A DNA stretch of 64,000 bases, from NCBI GenBank assembly GCA_026874595.1, contig CM049314.1:9914729-9978728 (forward strand), given 5' to 3'. This stretch comes from Sipunculus nudus (Eukaryota > Annelida > Sipuncula > Golfingiida > Sipunculidae). Below, piece after piece: positions 13,601 through 23,306 of this stretch. The notes under the pieces were generated by a model. The model did not search any database and was not told where the DNA came from. It was given only the letters and a program-made list of their open reading frames with translations. The stretch's first letter is position 1; the number at the start of each line of letters is the position of its first letter. The position numbers were made by a program, and so were the translations under genes.

Positions 13601-16600
13601 TCAGATGACACGGAGCATAACTGAGCCATGATCGTATAATGGTTAGTACTTCTCGTTGTGGCCGAGACAAGCCAGGTTCAGATCCTGGTCACGGCATAGC
13701 GCTGTGGATGCTCTCGCACTGCAGGCGGGTTTACTTTCTCCTCAGCTGTTTAGATAAACTCTCCTCAGCTGTTTTTTAACTCGTCACTAGCCTAGTTAAA
13801 AAAAAACGAATCACTGATAACCATCACACAGGCAACATTGGGAAGAACAAGAAAGTTTTCGAAACAGTTACTCCACCCTTGATCGCACATGTACATTATA
13901 TAGTATTATTGACGTGTACCTGAAGAAAAAGAAAAAAACATCCGTGCATTCATCAACTACAAAAACAGCTTTTTACTCAGTATATAGAAAAGACTTTTGG
14001 CATAATGTTGTTACGAAAAGCATTTACGTGAAGATATTCAAAGAGATTTATGATTTATACCAAGTTTATACCAAAATGCTAAGTCTTGTATAAGATTCAA
14101 GGATAATACTTCATACTTCTTTGCATCTGACATAAGTGTACGCCAAGGAGAAGGTTTATCACAAATATTATTTTTTATGTTTTATATGATCGTGAAATGA
14201 ACCTCAGTTGAATTTGTAATCTTATAGGAAAGGCCAACAGAGCTATGTTTAGCTGTGAGTAAATGAAGGAAAAACAATTAGCTGTAGATGTAATATTGAA
14301 GCTCTTTGACCTGCTTGTTGTTCCCATCCTCCTGTATGGATGAGAACTATGGGGCCACAAGACCTTGTACAGTCAGTTGAAAAAGTGCAACTTAGATTTT
14401 TTAAAGATTTTGTTAAAGGTAATACAGTCTACAACAATATGCAAAGTTATGATGAACTAGGAATATCCACCTTGAGATTAAACGTAAACAACAAGATAAT
14501 TGGCTTCTGGTTAAATACTATGTTAGTATACTGTATACTACAGATTACGGCTACAGATCAATATGGATAATGCACCACCATGGTATGTCTAATTTGTGAT
14601 AGTCCACTTGACTTTTGCTTAAACCAGATAAGAAAATAGAGTCAGCTAGATGTATATAGACAAGAATGGACATCAACTTTTAACAGTTTTTTTTCATGTG
14701 TCAACTACAGGGTAAGGCTTTACAAATGCAATTTTGGTCTTGAAAATTGTCTTGTAAAATTACCAAGAAACCTTGCAGTACAATTATGTAAATTCAGTAG
14801 AAGAAAACTGCAAATAACCTTTCGTTATGAGTGCTAGACAAATGAAAAGTAATAGCACTGTATCCTTCTGGTGATGTAGGAGACGCGAATCATTATCTCT
14901 TTACATGTACTTACTTCTCTGATACAAGAAAAAAACTTATACCCAGAGATTTTCACCTGCATCTAATTGTTCTAATATTTTTTTTAATGGGTCCTTAAGT
15001 GAACAAGTGGTTACATCAAATCCGACCATATTACCAGATTCATACAAATACAAATGGCTTCAAAACAATGTGGTGACGTGTTCATGAACACTATATAAAT
15101 CACCCCCTTTTTATTTATTTATTTCTATTATTATTTTTTGTCGACACATCCGTCCACTTACAAGCTGTTAACACTTAGCTGAATCCACATTTATTGTCAG
15201 ACAGGTGAGCTATATCTTCCACAAGTATACTAATACTTTAGTCCATGCTTTCATTCTTTTTCCATTATTCATTATATACTGTCTATTTTCATTCTTAGCA
15301 TCACATATTTATAGACTGAGTAGTAGTTATATTTCACAAATAGCACACTGTTGTGCACCATAAAATCTTATCAAATAGTGCTCACTTTATTTGTATGAAC
15401 AATAATTATACACTGAACAAACAGCATTGTAAATCTGGTGCTACACAACTATATAAACATGGAACCGCCTATAGGCATATACTCATCCATAGCTTTCTTA
15501 GTTACAGCAAAGGCACCCTTATATAAACTAGAACTTCAACAAAATAAAGCCCTCAGAGCAGCCTTAACAGTTGGTAGTTTCACTTAAACATGAGAACTAA
15601 GACCACGCACAAACACACTGACTGTTAAAGACTACATGATAGAAAAATCTGTCAATACTTACAACAGGATTAAACATATAAACACGATACAGATCTCAAC
15701 AAATGACCACAAGCATACGATAATTAATTCGTTTCTCCCCTAGACGTAATCCTACCACATCTTATGTAGAAAGAGACTAACATCACATCCACTAAGCAAG
15801 CAGTCTTTTCAAGTCAGCTTGATCTTACCTTGCACCCAGTTTAATATTTATAGACCTTAGCTATTTACAGACCTTAGTTTTTCAACTATATCTCACTAAC
15901 TAACTAACCTTAACTTTGGGCCTGGTAGTTAATTTTTTATAATTAAACATTCAATCAGATACCATCTTTATCGCTGCTAAAGGAGCGACTAGGGCGGGGG
16001 TCTCGGACCTCCTTAAATACGACGCTCGAGCGCCATCTTTTCGCTCTTTCATAAAAATAACCACTAATGCAATGTTATCACATCATTTCCCTGTAGGGGA
16101 CATTTTTTATAAACTCCTTATTTCTTTGTATCATAACCAAAAGCTATATCGACTTTTGTTATTTTAGTTACAAGCAAGACATAACCATTTGACAAAATTG
16201 TAACAATAAGTAATTTTCTAAATAAGACGCAGTTTTATACAGTGCTTCTCCAATAATTCTTTCTTATCATAATCGTGATATAAATATTTTACTTTCCCAT
16301 CCATTAGCAACTTTGTCGAGTCGAAACCAAATTGCACTTTAAACTTTTTTCACACATTAAGTTCCGGGATACGTAGACAATCACTCGTGTCTTTGTATAC
16401 GTTTACATCAATATTGGATGTACAAATGTTAATATTTTTCCATAATTTATTTTAATTTAAAATATTTATACCATGTTTTAAGCTCAGGTAAACTTATTTT
16501 TTAATATATTCCATTTTTTAGCTCTGTACGGCAGTATTTTTACTGAAGAGCCGGAGGCAGCGTTTGCAAATTACGGATTGTTTGTGTCTATTGGTTTCAT

Positions 16601-16730
16601 CATCGCATTCTCGTACAGCAGCGCCGTCTGTATGTTAGTGAAGATGGCAATAATGACTTCTTTCCTGTTACTCGGAATGTGTGGATACTTAGCCACAGAG
16701 TTCGTACATCGAAGAGACACGTCGTCTTAA
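10018..16730 (+). CDS. UNC93A-like: Locus A: UNC93-like (UNC93A homologue) membrane protein, six coding exons, start exon not resolved
   Basis: Exons read as 10018-10604, 10933-11093, 11655-11903, 12370-12505, 13448-13579 and 16522-16730 (TAA). Joined, they give about 490 residues with no stop. Family hallmarks seen: a polybasic KRR stretch before TM1, GLSRLQSVLHQ, PLWTAQ, RFFGIFFMIAQS, a CGxxDC loop with NVTN, WQTQ followed by ALYG across the last junction, and EAAFANY. Known of the family: UNC-93 proteins are multi-pass, MFS-fold membrane proteins; C. elegans UNC-93 modulates a two-pore K+ channel and vertebrate UNC93B1 traffics Toll-like receptors, while the role of UNC93A is poorly known. 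The function of this copy is not visible in the sequence. The first exon has a good 3' splice site (TTTATTTCATATAG at 10017), so the start codon is probably in an upstream exon I could not find; an in-frame ATG at 9983 is the alternative. The exon-3 donor (GTTAAG) is weak. Human UNC93A is about 457 residues. Confidence 0.85.
10933..11093 (+). CDS. UNC93A-like: Locus A exon 2: end of TM5 and glycosylated loop
   Basis: 161 nt, the same length as in B and E. It follows TTTAAG and ends at ATT before GTATGT. The loop has CGINDC and two N-glycosylation sequons (NGT, NVT); the cysteine pair and the second sequon are shared by all three intact loci, which suggests an extracytoplasmic loop. Confidence 0.85.
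11655..11903 (+). CDS. UNC93A-like: Locus A exon 3: TM6, cytoplasmic loop, TM7
   Basis: Acceptor CTGCAG, phase 0, 83 codons. The protein runs from VWGLVGVFVAVAI (TM6) through IRHWRHLAQ to YSGIQQATFNVEW. The donor reads GG/GTTAAGT, weaker than the GTAA-type donors of the other loci, so the exact 3' edge is slightly uncertain. Confidence 0.82.
12370..12505 (+). CDS. UNC93A-like: Locus A exon 4: TM8
   Basis: 136 nt between TTGTAG and GTAGGA. It encodes SYISCAVGISMVGAATLPFG and ends in TPIFVAG. Length and phase (0 in, 1 out) match B and E exactly. Confidence 0.85.
13448..13579 (+). CDS. UNC93A-like: Locus A exon 5: TM9-TM10 and WQTQ motif
   Basis: 132 nt between TTTTCACGCAG and GTAAGT. It encodes CVDLAMQLALYFWMPHPSQP, then VISGMWGFIDAIWQTQIS. 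The WG...D..WQTQ motif is the most recognisable UNC93 signature. Confidence 0.87.
13625..13696 (+). tRNA. tRNA-His (GTG)-like sequence, possibly the head of a SINE, in intron 5 of locus A
   Basis: 72 nt fold as a tRNA. The acceptor stem GCCATGA/TCACGGC has one A-C mismatch, the D-arm is TCGTATAATGGTTAGTA, the anticodon stem TCTCG/CGAGA is perfect around TTGTGGC (anticodon GTG, His), and the T-stem CCAGG/CCTGG is perfect with loop TTCAGAT rather than the canonical TTCGAAT. There is no T-run just downstream; the first is near 13767, followed by a short A-run near 13797. That layout fits a tRNA-derived SINE or pseudogene at least as well as a working tRNA gene. Confidence 0.6.
13950..15075 (+). 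mobile_element. LINE reverse-transcriptase relic in intron 5 of locus A
   Basis: Broken reading frames keep the order of a non-LTR RT 3' half: AFYSVYRKDFWH (for KAFDSVWR), SVRQGEGLSQILFF (for GVRQG..LSP), VVPILLYG then ELWG, VEKVQLRFFKDFVKG, DELGISTLRLNVN, and a C-terminal GD...HYLFTCTYFSDTRKKLIP. Several stops and frameshifts separate the blocks, so it is dead. The order and motifs suit a CR1/L2- or RTE-like clade; I cannot place it further. Confidence 0.7.
15490..15740 (+). mobile_element. Second short LINE C-terminal relic
   Basis: APLYKLELQQNKALRAALTV followed, after a stop, by RPRTNTLTVKDYMIEK resembles the 'LE.IQNKALR....' region downstream of jockey/CR1-type RT domains. Only this patch is recognisable; the flanks are degenerate. 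Confidence 0.4.
16522..16730 (+). CDS. UNC93A-like: Locus A exon 6: TM11-TM12 and C-terminus
   Basis: Acceptor CCATTTTTTAG; the first two bases complete the Ala codon of ALYG. Protein: GSIFTEEPEAAFANYGLF, a transmembrane pair, then CGYLATEFVHRRDTSS and TAA. This is the shortest C-tail in the array. It is separated from exon 5 by a 2.9 kb intron full of transposon relics. Confidence 0.87.
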
Positions 16731-19098
16731 TTACGATTTGCTCCATTAACTTAAATATTATAGATTCCGTGGAATTATCAGACAAGACAGAGACCGTGAT
16801 AAATCTTAAATTATGGATTAATGTATGGATTCTGGTAGTGTGTTTCACCATACTATCATCTGTGACAACTGTTAATTATTCACTGATAATGTATGTATAT
16901 AATCATCGTAGTCTCCCGAAATAGCTCATCCAATACTTTAAACTCTTGCCATTATCAGTGTTTGCCTTGTTGTTTTGATCTTTGCAAATCGGCCGGTAAA
17001 TAAAACATTCTTCCTGCATATAATTAAAGCAAGGCAGCTCTTCAATGGAACACGATGATCCTATAAGACAACACCCCCAAACAAATTTGTCATGGTTTCT
17101 AGTTCCAAGCCTTCTTGACAATTATAACTTTTTATATCCGTTTATGAAGAAATCTTTGTTGAACCACATCTTTATATAAATATAGGCCTACTTTACCTAT
17201 TATTCTCATTCAGTATCGGACAGTAAAATAAGAAACCTAGTTTAGTTTGAGTGTGAATCAATAAAACAAAAGTTATCTAGTGCAAAATGTAGATAAAATT
17301 GTTCCTTTTTGTACTATATGGAGCGTCTTCCGTTGAATCATATTTACTCTGTTTGCTGAATATATTGTGTATCTTCGTAAAACTATAAGAAAGTTTGTAA
17401 TTTGTAAAGCTGCAAAAAAACAGTCAAAACCTTACTAATTAAACTCCTTTTTTGTTGAACTCAGATGTGTCGGAGAGATTTGTTGGTCCCCAGCTAGAAT
17501 TTGGATAACAGTTGTGTACGGCCCGTCAATCGTTATCGGGCCGTGATTACCGGTTATATGTATTTAATACAAAAATAATGGAATCGGTGTGTCTAGGATA
17601 AACATACAAGCTTCTATTTATATAGAGAATGACGTCTGCACACTAACTCTTATTCACCATAAAGCACGTTATAATGCTCGGTACTCGGTACTCATATGAG
17701 TATTTTATGAGTACTTTTGGGTATTTCATATATAATAAAATTTCTAGATAAACTGTAATCTCAATTTACTATATATTAAGAGTTTATAATAGTATATTAG
17801 AGTAAGATATTATATTTAATACGAAACATATAGTATCATATATAATAGTACTTAAAGTAATCCATCTGTTACTATAACTGAACCTATCAAAGCATTTTAG
17901 CATCGATAACTACTTCTATTAATATATTATTTGGCTTCTATTACTAATACTTTTACTTTTATCTAATATAAAATATAAATGAATAGAACAATTTTATTAT
18001 TAATTCATTCATGCAATTCATGAATACATGTATACAGCATTATATATTTCCAGAAAGATAAGTACAATATAGTGTTCAATAAAACATTAAATCAGCAAAT
18101 TCATACTGAGCATTATTTTAAAAAAACATTCTAATTTTTAAAAGATCCCAAAATAAAATGAGTTAAGGTTTGCCACAATTTGATACAAATAAATTTACTC
18201 AGAATCTTTTCATCATAACATAAACTCCGCAGTGTTCTGGGGTCTGGGCTAATCAAGCTTTTTTTATTTGTAATAATTGTTTTTATTATTGTTTTGAATT
18301 GTAGGTTTAGCAGATTTTCAGTGGGAATTGCAGTCTTTGATGAGCTCTGTACACAGTCTGTGGCACAACTAAGACTCATCTGTTGACTGTCAACTGATTA
18401 ACTCATGAAAAATTGTGACTATCAGACCATACACCCTGTAGCTACAACCGCATAGGCTGCAGCATCACATTCTACTATTAGCTGACAATAACTTGCCCAA
18501 CATACTCTGTACGTTCATAAAGGACTTCTCCAATGTTTAATGACCAAGCCTACTTAATGAATCAACAAAGAGAACTGGGGGTTAACCTCAAGCCAAAGCC
18601 TTCTGTCCAGTGCCAACTTGACCATGAAAGCACCCAGCATTAACTAATCACACAACACTGGGCCCTTGACTGTGCTCTATCAATCTAATCAAACAAACAA
18701 TCGATTCAACAGATGTGTTAGCCTAGGGTTGTAATAGAAAAGTAATAGCTATTATTCTATTACTTGGGGTATTATTACCATTAATAGTTCAAATTTCTTT
18801 TCTGCCAATAGTAATATTACTCTTACAAACTTTGAAAACCTGTATTATTCCATTAATATTACATATTACTATCGCCTCATTACTTTTTGTAATATGCCAC
18901 TGATGTAACTGTTGTTGATAATCATAAATTATTACACATAACGAATGAAATGGTCAGTGTGTCAGATATGTTGTTTTATACTATTTTCACATATACCGGT
19001 GGTCATTTAATATCTTCATTTGGCTACAGCCAAATATTATTCATAAGTTGATAAAGTGGATCCCGCTTAATAGCAACTACTATTTGTGAGGGTCTGAA
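16731..19098. other. AT-rich intergenic DNA between loci A and B
   Basis: Very AT-rich. It holds degenerate TACTC/GAGTA repeats at 17675-17725 and TAATA-type imperfect repeats at 18730-18900. No gene seen. Confidence 0.5.
17260..17265 (+). promoter_or_regulatory. Possible poly(A) signal for locus A
   Basis: AATAAA about 530 nt after the locus A stop codon. In AT-rich DNA such hexamers are common, so this is a candidate only. Confidence 0.25.
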
Positions 19099-20287
19099 TT
19101 GCAAATAAACGGAGACTTCTATCAAGCGAATTTCAAAATGGCGGCCATTAGCGAATTTTGAGGAAAGCTGAGAACAAACTTTTCATTATCTGCAGCTATA
19201 AAATTTTGCATTCTCAAATAAACACTAAAGAATAAGCATAATAAAGCAACAAAACAAGTTGAAAATCTTTATTTTGGAGCCATATATGTCATATGTCTCT
19301 CTAAAAATACGACTGTAAACGTATCTCAGCGTTAAACCCTTGTCCAGAAAACCTAAGCAAATAGTGGAACCATACATAAACAAATGGAATAAGTTTGTTT
19401 AGGAATTTAATAAATTGGCATGGCATGCATAAGCGTCAAATTAAGAGCAAAAATAACCCGAATAAACGAGAAACACACCTTATCTGCTTTCTGCAACGAA
19501 CGATGCGATGCCACCACAAAAACTGACACCGGCCAAGTGAACACAAAAATCGATAAATGAAAACAAAATCTATTGCTGAAGAGCAAAGGTTTCAGTCTTC
19601 CCAACAATGATCACTGTTGTAACTGGGGCTTTGCGAGATCTGGCATCTTTAAACCATGTGTAAAGTGGAGTCTCTATATCTTCTTCTTTGCCTGTTCTTT
19701 TCCATTCCGATCTTTGTTTTTTGTTGTCAATGGCATCTTTGATGTCTTAGGGACTGTTGTTTAATCTGTTGTGGTGGTCAGTTTGTTTGTCAAACAATCT
19801 GGCACGAGCAGTTTTAACACCCAGCGAGGCGAGTTCGTGTTTGCGTCATCTTGGCAGACTGGTCACTGATTACTGATCACCGCCCTACCGCCGAGGGCAC
19901 CGCGGTTTGTTTGATGACTTTGCTGTCTAGGGGAAGGCCGTTTGATTTGTCGCAGGGGTCCGTCTGTTTGTCAAAGAGCAGTCTGACAGAAGCAGCTCAG
20001 ATACTCAATTGGGCCAGCCATTCTTTACTGCAACTGTTCAACGGTGTTGTGAATGCTGATACGCTCTTTGCCGATAACTTTGTTTATGATAATTTTGATG
20101 GCTTCACCAATTTTGTTTGCAAATATCAGGTATGTGACCCATACTTCAGGCCTTTTTAGTGCTAATCGCCGAAAATTGCACCTATCCGAATTGCTATTAT
20201 TAGGAGTTTTCTATAGATATTAAAGGTAAAATGGTTTTGGATTTCAGGTTTTATTGCAAATAAACGAAAACTTCTATTAAGCGAATT
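19099..20287. repeat. Interval bounded by 34-bp direct repeats
   Basis: 19099-19132 and 20254-20287 match at 31 of 34 positions; both contain TTGCAAATAAACG and AAGCGAATT. The enclosed 1.1 kb has a plus-strand open frame (19851-20159) that I do not recognise. A decayed transposon is possible, but neither inverted termini nor a transposase domain is clear. Confidence 0.4.
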
Positions 20288-20404
20288 GCTAATAGGTAGA
20301 GATGACTGTATTATATTAATAATAGCATATTGTTGGTTTTATTATTGTTATTATTATTGTTATTTTTCTTGTTATCATTGTTATTATTATATGATTACAT
20401 ATGG

Positions 20405-20509
20405 TGTTACGGAACCTTATATAAACAGATCACGTATGCGTGATGAACACAAATTTTGTAAAGGAGATAAAAAAAACAGATACTGTACACTAGGCAGCGT
20501 GAAATGTCT
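20405..20509 (+). mobile_element. 5' fragment of the LTR found whole at 40465-41246
   Basis: Starts TGTTACGGAACC, continues TATAAACAGATCACGTAT, and ends at CTAGGCAGCGTGAAATGTCT, matching the first part of the solo LTR. Truncated at its 3' side by TACTCG repeats. Confidence 0.75.
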
Positions 20510-20622
20510 ACTCGATACTCGTACTCAAGTACTTTAAAAAAAAGCAAAACTACTCATACTTGTACTCGAGTGCTATTAAAGTACTCAGTACTCGTACTGG
20601 AGTACTTTAGTAGTACGCGGAT
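20510..20622. repeat. Degenerate TACTCG / CGAGTA repeat
   Basis: Repeated ACTCGTACT, GTACTCGAG and AGTACTTTA words in both orientations over about 110 bp. A similar patch lies at 17675-17725. Confidence 0.7.
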
Positions 20623-20690
20623 CCAACTCTGGTGGGGAGTTTCTTGCTCTGGGACCTTCTGACCAGGCGCCCCTTCAGCACAGTGTGCCA

Positions 20691-20691
<1 letters not shown>

Positions 20692-20762
<71 letters not shown>
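20692..20762. repeat. (TA)n microsatellite
   Basis: Uninterrupted TA, 71 bp. Confidence 0.97.
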
Positions 20763-20767
<5 letters not shown>

Positions 20768-21029
20768 CCCAGATTCCCGGATTCTGTAATCAATGTTGCT
20801 AACCCTATACGGAGCGTAACATCTGACCTGATCTTTATTTGTCAGCCCATGTATACAACTGGCATTATAACTGGTCAGCTGCTTCGACGATGAGCTCTTC
20901 ATCTCCGCCAACTGAATGAACGGTCGGCCGATCAGGACATAGTTTTTATTCCAAGTACAAAGTCTTCAATGGTTGCTTAAAGAGCATTCTGTGTGGCGGG
21001 TCCCCCTTTGTAAAATTCCTTTCTTTTAA

Positions 21030-21120
21030 AATTAAGTAAAGCTGAGAATCTAGCCACTTTAAAAAATGCTCAAGACACACTTATTTGTGCTATATTTTGA
21101 TTGCCTGTGAATTTGCATAT
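21030..21120 (+). mobile_element. Possible LINE 3'-end relic
   Basis: CTAGCCACTTTAAAAAATGC reads LATLKNAQDTLI, similar to the 'SLxxFKxxLKTHLF' end of many CR1/RTE-like ORF2 proteins, and (ATT)n follows at 21356. Short and weak. Confidence 0.25.
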
Positions 21121-21353
21121 GTGCAGTTATTTTTATTTCTATACCGTTATTTTTCTATTTTTTTATTATTTTAACGTCTTTTATTTGTTTTATATCATAG
21201 TTTATGTATATTCATGGTTTATGGGCAAGTCTTATCTAGCCTTAGTCATTTAAATGTTAGTCTGTATCTTCTTGTAATAAATATTTTAAGTCATTTTTAC
21301 GCAATTGCTTGCTTGTAATAGCATTTTACAAAATAAAAAATATTATTATTTTA

Positions 21354-21355
<2 letters not shown>

Positions 21356-21388
<33 letters not shown>

Positions 21389-21389
21389 T
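21356..21389. repeat. (ATT)n microsatellite
   Basis: Pure ATT trinucleotides. Confidence 0.95.
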
Positions 21390-22432
21390 TATCTATATCT
21401 TTCTTTACGGTAAGACGTCCATTAGACAGGTATAAACCACCTTTTGTTAAGAGTAGATGTGTCCGTAGTCACGATTTAAAGCCAGCTATTCATCTACTTC
21501 TCTGTAGAGTTTATTTGATTTCTGGCTTATGCTGCGTTCATATTATTAAACTATAGGTAGTTCTTGTTAGGGACAGTTCGCCGGGCTCTACAACAAATAG
21601 AAAAATTACGTGACCTAGGTGATTGATTGCATATGGGCGGAGCTGAAATGTCACTAGTTCAATAATTGCTTTTGCAAACTGGTTTGTCAGATTTGCCAAC
21701 ATATATCCTTGTTTAATATTTTTGGGTTTTGTTGTTGGGCCCCACATGTTATAAATACGTGGATATACCTGTTTACTGTGGAATCGAAGTTTTCTGACCC
21801 ATTTTTATAAAAGGTTAAATGTTATACTAATAGTAAATAGAGGTCAGATATCGGAAAAGCCCTGTTTAAATTGCTTTTTTTATCTCCTTGTATATTTTTG
21901 TTACTAAATGTGCAACCAAACATGAAAACGTAGATCATAAGTACTTAATCTGAAATAGGTAAGTCGAATTGAATGGCACCAAGTATAATTTTATGTTAAA
22001 TCTGTTACCTTTTTTAAAGTGATCCATTTGCATGTTTTTGTGGACAAATTTTATTTAATCCACACTCCGTTACTCAGCATACAACAGGGACTGATTATGT
22101 AGTGCAACTTGATGCCTGAATTTATTACATCCAAAATGGGTAACATCAATACACAAGAGATCTAAAGAATATTCATACTTTGCGGACAATTAAAACGTTC
22201 AACACTTGAGAATTATCAACTGAAATGTTAAGTTTATGGTACAAAGTAGAACAAATACGTGATAAGATTGTCCTCTGCTGTGACAGTCGAGTTGCCTCAC
22301 ATGGTAACTGAACCTTCAGTTTGGTTGGGACTTCAGTCCTCTAGTGCCATCAGATTCACCATATTACATAATTTTTCCCTGTGCGAAAGTTTTTAAGGAA
22401 ACATTGTACAGTCATACTCTACTTCTGTCAAA
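21390..22432. other. Upstream region of locus B
   Basis: No exon or bounded repeat recognised. The locus B promoter or a 5' non-coding exon would be expected here, but I see no decisive signal. Confidence 0.4.
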
Positions 22433-23081
22433 ATGAGACTGATAGGCTTTCAGAATATAAGTTTCGAACTTGGCCCTGCGCCCGAAAAGGAGAAACCAGA
22501 TTGCACACAGGGCGAGTTTGGCTTAACGCCTGCTACGGGGCAACCAGATCAAACAAATGGCGTGGTCCCTGCTAACGGAAACGGCAAAAAGGATGAGGGT
22601 AAGCACGAACAAATGTCATCGGATGACATAAAGAAGGAGAAGAGAAGGATATTAAAGAACATTTTCTTGGTCAGCGTCGGATTCTTGTTCAACTTCACCT
22701 CCTTCATTGGTCTGAGTCGGCTTCAGAGCGTCCTGCATCAAGATGAAGGGATGGGTACCATCTGCCAGGCTGTTCTGTACGCCTGCCTGGTTTTCTCCTG
22801 CCTCTTCTTCCCGAAGATTTCAATCAGTAAACTCGGCTATAAGGGAAGCATCATTGCCTGCAATATCGGCTACATGATCTGGATGGCTTCAAACGGCATC
22901 AGCGAATGGTGGTCCCTGCTCCCGGCGTCGATCATAGTCGGGCTGGCCGGAGGACCGCTCTGGACTGCCCAGAGTTCCTACTACGCAAAACTAGCCACCC
23001 GCTATGCCAAACTGGTCGGTGAAACACAAGAAACGATCGTCAACAGGTTCTTTGGTATTTTCTACATGATTGTTCAAATGT
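22433..23081 (+). CDS. UNC93A-like: Locus B exon 1: long N-terminal tail and TM1-TM5
   Basis: 649 nt ending in phase 1 before GTAAGT. The tail is rich in G, P, K, N and E. From RRILKNIFLVSVGFLFNFTS onward it aligns without gaps to loci A, E and H. Confidence 0.9.
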
Positions 23082-23227
23082 GTAAGTATATTATTATCAC
23101 GTTTAAAACGTCTTTTTGACTACCAAGGAATACCATGTTAGATGAATTGGCAGACTGAAGAATTCTCTGGACACAAGGAAAATCTACTTTAAAAAAAAAA
23201 CCTCCCCCACCATATCCGGAAGTGTAT

Positions 23228-23306
<79 letters not shown>

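Noticed and set aside
19851-20159. Open frame suspected to be a pogo/Tigger-type transposase piece
   Set aside because: No HTH or DDE motif found; only position between 34-bp direct repeats suggested a transposon, which is reported as an interval without a product.
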